A stretch of 64,000 bases of DNA. It comes from Cystobasidiopsis lactophilus. Its lineage: Eukaryota > Basidiomycota > Agaricostilbomycetes > Agaricostilbales > Chionosphaeraceae. A program made the translations under genes and the position numbers. The stretch spans positions 372,001 through 436,000 of the forward strand of contig BCIO01000005.1 in NCBI GenBank assembly GCA_001599975.1, given 5' to 3'. This document shows positions 56,689-64,000 of the stretch, piece after piece (the stretch's first letter is position 1; every line of letters begins with the position of its first letter). A model generated the notes under the pieces. That model did not search any database and had not been told where the DNA came from. It saw only the letters and a program-made list of their open reading frames with translations.

Positions 56689-57870
56689 ATGGCCGGGCTC
56701 GTCCTCCCTGGCTCCGTTGCGGCCTCGACGTCGTCTAACCTGTTTGGCACGACCACTCGCTTGCCCACCTCTTCCAGCTACGGCCGTCCTGCTGCTGCTG
56801 CTGCTGCTGCTGCCGCCGCCGCTGCCTCGCCGGCCACCAGCAACCCGATGCAGCCCTCGCTCGAGGAGCTCGCCGCCATCGCTGAGGCCACCCCCAAGCC
56901 TGACGACGCCCAGGCTGCCGAGGTCGACCCCATCGCTGCTGCTTTGATCACCAACGTCAACGGCATCGTCCCCATCGTCCAGTGAGCCCAACTTTGGCCC
57001 TTAACGGTTTGGTGGCAAACATTCTGACTCGGGCCTGCTTCACAGAAACATTGTGGCGACCGTGTCTCTCGAGTGCCGGCTGGACTTGAAGACCATGTAA
57101 GGCTTGTTTTAAAGGCCTTTTATTAGGCCTTTAATAGCTGAACTCGGGGGACTAGTGCCTTGCACGCTCGCAACGCCGAATACAATCCCAAGGTGCGGGC
57201 GTCTATCTCTTAGCCACTCCATGTCCCAGGCTAACTTCAACTGGGTGTCCCACAGCGATTCTCGGCGGTCATCATGCGGATCCGCGAGCCCAAGACGACC
57301 GCCTTGATCTTCGCGTCCGGCAAGATGGTGGTCACGGGCGCAAAGTCGGAGGACGACACGAGGCTGGCGGCCCGCAAGTTTGCGCGCATCGTCCAGAAGC
57401 TCGGCTTCGAGGCCCAGTTCAAGGACTTCAAGGTCCAAAACATCATCGCCAGCTGCGACGCCAAGTTCGCCGTCCGCCTCGAGCCCTTGGCCTACGGCCA
57501 CGGCGAGTACGCCTACTTCGAGCCAGAGGTTCGTTTGCTTTCCTACCTTATGCCATCTGTGCATGTGAATGATCAGCTGCGCGAACAGCTCTTCCCGGGC
57601 CTCGTCTACCGCATGCTGCAGCCCAAGGTCACCCTGCTCATCTTCGTGTCGGGCAAGGTGGTCTTGACGGGCGCAAAGGTTCGTTGGCGGTCTCCTCTCT
57701 AGTGCCATTGAATGTGGTTGATTCTGGTGATGAACAGTCTAGAGAAGACCTCTACCGCGCTTTCAACAACATTTACCCCGTGCTACAGGACCATCGCAGT
57801 GAGTAGTTTTGCTGGCGCGCAATGTGCTTCGAGCTCATATCTTCGTCATCTCCTCACAGAGGGCACCTGA
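56689..57870 (+). CDS. SPT15: TATA-binding protein
   Basis: ATG at 56689 ([20 protein letters not shown]). A variable N-terminus contains a run of about 13 alanines, coded mainly by GCT/GCC repeats. The conserved core starts [17 protein letters not shown], then [40 protein letters not shown], a linker [20 protein letters not shown] and the second repeat [20 protein letters not shown] with [11 protein letters not shown]. The last exons give [20 protein letters not shown] followed by GT and stop at 57870, which needs a final intron at about 57798-57859. TBP binds the TATA box for RNA polymerases I, II and III. Normally a single-copy essential gene; here it sits between two dioxygenase paralogues. 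Confidence 0.97.
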
Positions 57871-58864
57871 TCTCACTTTTACGAACGTCCCTCCATACGC
57901 ACGACTCTTACGCCCACCACCTTGTACCACCTGTTTTGTGTTCAAAGATCGATCAGTCTTCGGCTTTCTTCGCGTGTCCTTCTCGACTCCTCATCTACAT
58001 ACCCCCATCATCATCATCATTCAAACCACATCTTCACAAGAGCATAAACTAGAAACTTCAAGAGACGAGCTGCCTTTTTTCTTTTGTACTCGGGTTTCCC
58101 CTTTTCTTCACGTCCGCGCCTTGTAGCTTTCGCTTGCTTAGTTCTCGAGCTTCCCATTCGCAAATTTTACATCTTGCAACTTTACATCGAGCAATTTGCG
58201 AAAACAAAACAAAGCAAATGCAATGAAACCAGATTTTACTATACACCCTTGATACACGGCGACCGTCTGCTGAGCCGTTTGTTGAGATTGATGGTCCGGC
58301 AGTGGCATGAACGAAGAGCATGATATCAGACTCCGCGCAGGGAAGCCTGATCGTGCACCAGGACAGAATGAGAAAGATGGCTTCATTAGCCGGCAGAGGT
58401 CGCGAAGCACCCTGTGAGCGAGCAACGTCACGGTAGCTCAGAGAGCTAGTAGAGACAGTCACGCACAGGTTCCTATAAGGCGGGAGCCTGTCCGTCATCG
58501 AGATAAGCATGAGTTGAGCGGTCTCATAAAAGGGGGATGGCAACGGACCGCTCTGTGAATGGGCCATCATCACGAGCTCAATGAGCTAACAGAGAGAGAA
58601 CCCAAGCTCACAAGTCGGAGATGTAGAAACGAAATGCGAGGTGCCAAGTAGAATGCTCCCGACAGCGAATCTTGAACTGTAGGTCACGGCAATGGGAAAA
58701 GAGTCTAACTCTGGTCTGCTTGACTGAAGGTGTGCCAAGACCTACCTTAAGACCAGGTCCCAAGCCTTCAAACTCCAAAGACGCCACGACATATACTGTA
58801 GGCCGACCTCACAATAATGAGTCTAAACCTTTGTTTGACTGATGGGTGTGCCAGAACCCACCTG
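57871..58864 (-). other. 3' region of dioxygenase C with two intron-like segments
   Basis: On the minus strand, plausible introns lie at 58796-58861 (GTGGGT...CTACAG, starting 3 nt after the stop codon of dioxygenase C) and 58677-58745 (GTAGGT...CTACAG). They share gagtctaa and tttgactga-like blocks, so they are related to each other. Between and beyond them, 58060-58570 holds a minus-strand open stretch (LVMMAHSQSGPLPSPFYETA and more) without recognised features. It may be a spliced 3' UTR or remains of another gene. A small cat repeat lies near 58010. Confidence 0.5.
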
Positions 58865-60110
58865 TTAAGCAATGACCCCCGCCATCTTCTTCGTCTTCTC
58901 ACTCAGCACCGGGCGCCCGTAAGGAAAATTGACAGCCTCGTCCTCGCTCTGCCCGTCCTTCACCCTGAACGTAATCGGATCATGCGAGGTACACCAGCCC
59001 TTCTCGAACGCTTGCTTTTTGAGCAGCCGCATTTCTTCTGAGAGCTGGACGCGAGGCTTGAGGCAGATGTAGATCGCAAAGCGCTTGTTGGACCCGGTGG
59101 GAGTGGCGCCGTAGTGGATGGTGCGGGAATCCCATAGGATGAAGTCTGTCCATGCATGTCTCGTATGAGATGATTAATCTCATAAAGGAGGGAGCACAAC
59201 GAACCGCCCTGTGAGACAAGGATCAGCTCGATCGCCCAACGAGCTCAAGGCAAGGCGCAGACTCACAGGTTCCAAATTCGGCTTGACCCACTCTGCCCCT
59301 CGCTCGAAGAACCACTTCAAGTCTTCCTCGCCGAACATGTGCCAGTCGCCATGCCACCACCCTTCCTTTGGCTGTGGCCTCGAATCAAAGTACTCCTTAA
59401 ACAGCCTCGACGAGCCTTTCAAGAGCGTCAAGCCGCCGTCTTGTGGGCCATTAGGTAGCTGTGCGTCGCAGTTTTAACGGACTAGACCGCGGATGTCTAA
59501 GGAAAAGGACGAGAGAGCGCACCAAGTTAAGTAGACCTTGAACAGCATGCAAGTACTGCCTCAGCGGACTCTGGTCCACATGCGGCCACGGCTTGCCGCC
59601 ATCCTGCACTTCCTCTGGCGGCAGTGGCACGGACAAATTGGCGCCGTCGAAGGACAAGCTCAGATCCTCCGTTCCCCACAGCTCCTCCCAGATTCTCAAA
59701 ACGCCAGGGTGCGACTTGGCGTCGTAGACGAACTGAGAATGAGCTATGCCGTGATCTTGATATAGCCCGCCGCGGTGGTGAGCTGGGAGGTTTTTGGAGT
59801 GGAAGGTGGTGGGATCGGAGCGAGAGTAGCCTAGGTTGAAGCCTTCGAGCCAGTCCTCGGCTCTAGAGGCGTATTCCGCAGCTTGCTGGGGTGTGATGGC
59901 TTGCTTAACAATCGCGAACTGTGCATTGTGCCACTCCAGATATCAGAACTGGGCCAGAGGAACTGATGGAGGAAGGAGACGTAAACGCACCCCGTTCTCC
60001 TGTAAATCCTTGATCCACGCAGCCTGCTCGCCGCCCTTGAGGGAGATGGTCATTCCAGGCCCGGCAGCGGCCTCGGTTTGCGCGGGCGTCATCGTCGTCG
60101 TCGTTGACAT
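58865..60110 (-). CDS. Phytanoyl-CoA dioxygenase-like protein C
   Basis: ATG at 60110 (MSTTTTMTPAQTEAAAGPGM). Then AIVKQAITPQQAAEYASRAE, GGLYQDHGIAHSQFVYDA, LSLSFDGANLSVPLPPEEVQ, PWPHVDQSPLRQYLHAVQGL with HxD, DGGLTLLKGSSRLFKEYF, DFILWDSRTIHYGATPTGSN with the distal His and KRFAIYICLKPRVQLSEEM with the Arg. It ends YGRPVLSEKTKKMAGVIA at 58865. Exon positions match B closely. The N-terminal extension of B is absent. All metal and cosubstrate ligands are kept. It shares a 199 bp intergenic region with the divergent DRN1. Confidence 0.88.
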
Positions 60111-60309
60111 GGTGCTCCTCGCTTCTCGGCTCGATTTAAATGCACGCCCTGCTCAAGGGTCTTCGCGCGCGGGCAGTCCAAGCGGGGCAGTGGCCAGTCA
60201 CAATCAGTCAATAGCAATCAATCAGACAGTGTAAACCAGCAGCAGCGAGAACCAAGCAAGCCGAGGACGAAGAGCAAGCGACGCCGCCGCAGGCTGGAGC
60301 CGAGCCACG
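60111..60309. promoter_or_regulatory. Divergent promoter between dioxygenase C and DRN1
   Basis: The start codons at 60110 (minus) and 60310 (plus) are 199 bp apart, so regulation must be packed here. A short direct repeat (cagtcaatagcaatcaatcag region) lies near 60200. No named motif is certain. Confidence 0.5.
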
Positions 60310-62760
60310 ATGTCGACTGCCAAAGTGTTGGTGATCAACGCTGGCTCGGCGCCTTCGTTGACAGCGCTGTTCAGCAAGATCGACTCGCTCAACTCCAAAG
60401 GCGGGCCCTTCGAGGTGTTCATCACTGGCGACCTGTTTGCGTCTGCGGATGTGACAGCTTTGTTGGCGGGCGACATCCCCGTCAAGGCGGCTTGCTACTG
60501 CCTGCTGAGCTCTGCCGCACTGCCCAAAGAAGTCGTAGAGAAGATTGACGCCAACAATGGCGAGGTCGTCAGCAATTTGATCTGCTTAGGTTTGTTGCCC
60601 TCTCCTTTGCCTGCTTTCGAGCTCGGTGTCGCCGGCCATTGATTAAAAAGAGGTTGATGAATGGTCTTTTCTGTGGCTTCTTGTTTGCTCTTCTGGCTTT
60701 TTGCTTGGTTTCGACGAGAAGCCGCTGAGCTTTGGCGAGTGGACTTGAGGTCTTCTACGAGCCATGGTGATCACCATTAAATTTTCGACTCTCAACGTTG
60801 GAGATTTCTTGATCTAATCTGAGGCTTTGTTTTATCATTCTTATCCTCGATTTCTTGCTGCACAAGAACCCAGGCTGACTTTGAAGATTGTGGGACGAAC
60901 AGGCAAGCAGACCATCTACACCTTGTCCTCTGGCGTGCGCGTGGCCGTGTTTGGCGGCAAGTTCGACTTGGACCAGTTCACGGGTTCCGAAATGGACAAT
61001 GCCACCGTGCGTCGCCTTCCTTACTATAGCCCTCCCCTCCAGTCGGGCTAGAGAATGTTCCCTTCGCACAGAACCCACTGGCCTCGCCATTCTTCACCGC
61101 CTCCTCCGTCGCCTCTTTCAAGTCTTCGTTACTCCCAACCTCCACCGCCGAAGCTGGCTCCTTAGCAGCTGCCTCGTCCAAACCTCCTCCCCAAATCGAC
61201 CTATTGTTGACGCACGAATGGCCGACCCAAATCACCCACCTCTCCTCCAAACCGCCTTCCAACTCGGACCTGGCCACTTCCGGCGTGCCAGCCATCTCCG
61301 AAATCCTCGCGGCCGCCAAGCCCAAATACCACTTCGCGTCTGCTCACTCCACTTTCTGGGACCGCGAGCCGTTCCGCTGGTCCCCGCCCTCTTCCTCCCT
61401 CTGCACCCGCTTCATCTCTCTGGCGGAGTTCGGGAACAAGAGCAAGGAAAGGGCTTTCTACGCGTTCAACTTGGTCCCTGGCGAAACTCCCGCCTTACCT
61501 CCGAACGCGACGGCCAACCCGTTCGAAGGCACCATCTCCTCCGAGCCTGCTCGAGGGCACAAAAGGCCTTTTGGAGTGGATGAGGGGCAGGAAGGCGCGC
61601 CGAACTTCATCTTTGATCAGTCGGACGTCAAGAGGGGCAAGCCGCCGCCGGATTATGTGTGCAGGCTGTGCGACCAGAAGGGCCACTTCATCCAGGATTG
61701 CTCGATGGCGGGACAGCGCTCGGGTCGGGGTGGGAGAGGTGGAAAAGGCGGGGGAAGGCCGCCGCCGAAGGAACTGACTCGTGCGTCCCAGCTGTACCTC
61801 ATCTGCTCCAACAGAAGTTGATTCCAGGGCTTTGATTGCACAGCTGCGGAATGCTGGTTCTGCTTGTCCAACCCCAAGGTGTCCAAGCACCTCTTGGTCG
61901 CTATCGGCAACGAGACCTACCTCACCTTACCCAAAGGCCAACTGCCCTCTGTTCCCGCTGGCACCGCCGTCCCAGGTGGCGGCCACGTCTTGCTCATTCC
62001 TGTGCGTCTTTTTCTCCCCTTATCTCTCTTGTGAGTTTCATTGTAGAACGGACAGCACAGGTCGCTCATTATCCAACCATGGGCACTTTACCGGCCGACC
62101 AAGCGGTGGCGGTCACGGCCGAAGTCGAGAAGTACAAGTCTGCTTTACGACAATGCTACGACAAGTACGACTCGGCTTTTGTGTCCTTCGAAATGGCTCG
62201 CGTGTCCGGAAAGGGCGCTCATGCTCATATTCAGGTGCGTTCTACCCTACCCCATCTTAAGACGGACGAGCAGGGTCAATGGGATCACAGATCTGCCCAG
62301 TGCCAAAAGCCAAAGCGGGCCAGGTGGAAGCTGCCTTTAAGGACATTGGAGGGAGGGAGAACATTGTGTTTGACGAGGACGAGGATGTGCTCGCGCGGCG
62401 GGGCATCACCGAGAACTACTTCCGCGTCGACTTGCCAGGTGCGTTTCTTCTCTCCCTTACACTTAGTAGTGCATGTACTGAGACCGGTAGAGGCGACACA
62501 CAGACGGACGCAAGATAGTGCACCTCATGAAACCGGGCAAGCCTTTCAACTTGCAGTTTGGCAGGTGTGCCCTCTCTCCTTTCCCTCTCAATGACCTCTC
62601 CATGATCTAAAAACTGCCGCTCTGATAAAGGACGGTCTTGGCGGAGTTGTTGGGGACGCCACAGAGGGCGGACTGGAAAGCGTGCGCCAGGTCGGACGAG
62701 GAGGAGAAGCAAGAGGCCGTCGCGTTCAAGCGGGCCTTCTTGCCCTTTGGCCCCGAGTAG
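60310..62760 (+). CDS. DRN1: CWF19L1/Drn1-type CwfJ-domain protein
   Basis: ATG at 60310 (MSTAKVLVINAGSAPSLTAL). The N-domain is metallophosphatase-like (GPFEVFITGDLFASA), and exon 1 ends at 60589. A 313-nt intron, long for this genome, joins NLICLG to KQTIYTLSSGVRVAVFGGKF at 60903. A linker holds a CCHC zinc knuckle (CRLCDQKGHFIQDC) and an RG-rich run. CwfJ part 1 starts PAECWFCLSNPKVSKHLLVA, includes a HIT-like HAHIQ, and CwfJ part 2 covers GRENIVFDEDEDVLARRGIT to FKRAFLPFGPE at 62760. Drn1 works with the debranching enzyme Dbr1 in intron-lariat turnover. At least seven introns. Cells with many introns would be expected to rely on it, but that is inference. Confidence 0.93.
60646..60735 (+). 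ncRNA. Possible intronic C/D-box snoRNA
   Basis: Inside the long first intron of DRN1. A box C-like gttgatga lies at 60653-60660 and a box D-like ctga at 60725-60728. Short flanks AAAG (60647-60650) and CTTT (60730-60733) could form a terminal stem. Spacing of about 65 nt between boxes suits a C/D snoRNA. Internal C'/D' boxes are not clear and no target is assigned. The motifs are short and could occur by chance. Confidence 0.2.
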
Positions 62761-63072
62761 CGGTTTCTCAACAAGAATGCAAAAGTGGCTCCTGTTCGAG
62801 CTTGGTCTACAAATTCTGCCCAGAGCTTTGACTTTGGATTGATCGTCACTTGAACGCCAAACTGTGAGGCCGAATCAGTGTCTGTCCGTTTAAAGTGTGG
62901 TTGGTTGTTGCTCCGTAGGTTGCTGGTCGCCTGAGCAGTCCGCTTTCCTCGTCCTCGGCTGCCGGTCCCCTCTTGCTACGACACGCCGTGCAAACTATTG
63001 GACAGATTGTCAGGGATTTGCCCTCACGTAGATAGAAAATCTGTAGAAGGGCCTACTGGTGGCAAGCTTCCT
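62761..63072. other. Intergenic region downstream of DRN1
   Basis: About 310 bp between convergent genes. It contains intron-like donors near 62890 but no ORF of note. I see nothing else in it. Confidence 0.5.
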
Positions 63073-63519
63073 ATGTGACGACGGCCTGGCCTGATGAGCA
63101 AAATGGCATGGACAGAAGAGCGGAACGCCTTACCCAAGAAAGCAATGAGCACCCATTGCCGTCTCCTCTACCATTACCCAAACTGTTCCGGCCACCTGAA
63201 GCATGAGGTCGGTTTGATAAAATGGTCCAAGGCCGCATGCGACGAAAACGATCCAAGCAACGAGGCCGACCGTCCATCCGCAGTGGCCGCTTTCCGGCAT
63301 CTTGTAGAACAGGGTGGCAGCTATCATGGCGATGAGGGCGGTGAGACAAAAATCGAACAGGGCAAGTAAGCATAAGCTATCTGCAGGTAGGTCATAGTGG
63401 CAATGTCTTTGCGTCTTGAGGCTGACCACGATGGCGCCCACGACCATTGTGGTGAAGACAGCAGCTCCTATCCAAGCCGGTACGACGCTGTACGATAGCA
63501 GATCCTTGAGCGAAATCAT
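63073..63519 (-). CDS. Small four-helix membrane protein, uncharacterised
   Basis: ATG at 63519 (MISLKDLLSYSVVPAWIGAA). Four hydrophobic segments are visible: WIGAAVFTTMVVGAIVVSL, LCLLALFDFCLTALIAMIAA, TVGLVAWIVFVACGLGPF and LMLQVAGTVWVMVEETAMG. The reading frame hits TAA at 63130, but that TAA lies within gtaagg. A donor there would join CFLG to QAVVT with a stop near 63073, so the C-terminus is uncertain by five residues. The layout (about 130 aa, four helices, short loops) recalls MARVEL-type proteins, but no sequence signature proves it. It is convergent with DRN1. Confidence 0.6.
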
Positions 63520-64000
63520 TGAGGTGAGACTGTCAGAAGTCCGCCTTGTCGGATTCAGATTGCTTGGCCGGGCAGTTGAATGGCTTACTTTGCTTGCAAG
63601 GTCCTGTTCTTTTGTGGAGTGGTATGGCGGATCTCTGTCGAGAAAGGACGAACGCGAGACGCTGTCAATGACTCACTGATGTGCCGAGCAACGGTCCAGT
63701 GGCGGGGCAAAAGCTTGTTAAATCTTGGGTTGAAATGGCTGTCAGACCATTATGATAAAGAAGCCCTACAGAAACGCAAAGCGAGAGCAAGCAGACAGAG
63801 GGGCAGGGGCCATAGGTGGCAATGGAGCGCGTTTAATTAACCAAGCAGTCTGTTCCTCGGCAGCGTCCTAGCGCGAGCAGTGCCTTCTGGGAGCATCTCT
63901 CTCACAACGAGACCCAAATGACAGAACCAAAAGTAGTTAGACAACGCGGTCCGTCTCCAGAAAAATTGTTGGCCGCCTGGTCGCCTCTTGCACCGCATTC
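63520..64000. other. Window end without a called gene
   Basis: About 480 bp upstream of the membrane-protein gene. The plus-strand ORF at 63580-63840 has no features. Likely promoter DNA; a gene could begin beyond the window. Confidence 0.5.

Overview
The window is nuclear DNA of an intron-rich fungus, most likely a basidiomycete. Almost every recognisable gene is split by short introns of about 50-70 nt with GTGCGT, GTGAGT or GTGGGT donors, and coding third positions are GC-rich. Several genes (small U2AF subunit, TATA-binding protein, TM9SF nonaspanin, Hbs1, Dbp10, Mtr3, Drn1/CWF19L1, eukaryotic queuine tRNA-ribosyltransferase) are plainly eukaryotic. The gene content and an extended TRANK1-like UvrD helicase would suit Pucciniomycotina, but I cannot place the species from sequence alone. 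I saw no convincing tRNA, rRNA or CRISPR, and no intact transposon.

Layout. 0-24.5 kb is a dense housekeeping block: F-box protein (-), TM9SF (-), DBP10 (+), QTRT1 (-), GNAT-like protein (-), U2AF small subunit (+), a very large UvrD-like helicase (-) and HBS1 (-). Spacing is tight: 114 bp between the divergent TM9SF and DBP10 start codons, and 17 bp between the convergent DBP10 and QTRT1 stop codons. 24.5-31 kb is an accessory block with three tandem, mutually related genes of unknown family (called X1-X3 here), separated by repeat-rich DNA containing three single N bases. 31.9-42 kb is gene-poor. It holds one unknown three-exon gene, one unknown acidic low-complexity protein, dispersed repeats, and arrays of intron-like cassettes that look like spliced 3' UTRs or relics of duplicated genes.

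42-64 kb returns to recognisable genes: vacuolar Ca2+/H+ antiporter VCX1 (+), glutathione S-transferase (+), acid sphingomyelinase-like phosphodiesterase (-), MFS transporter (-), exosome subunit MTR3 (-), three paralogous phytanoyl-CoA dioxygenase-like genes (-) with TATA-binding protein (+) between the second and third, DRN1/CWF19L1 (+) and a small four-helix membrane protein (-).

RNA biology is prominent (DBP10, QTRT1, U2AF1, HBS1, MTR3, DRN1), but these genes are scattered on both strands and I see no operon-like logic. The most interesting signals are: a recurrent pyrimidine/TTAGA box just downstream of the 5' splice site in many introns; introns that start 3-14 nt after a stop codon; the uncharacterised X1-X3 array; and the large helicase-TPR protein. 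Exon boundaries were read by eye from splice consensus, frame and family conservation, so gene ends are firmer than individual internal exons.
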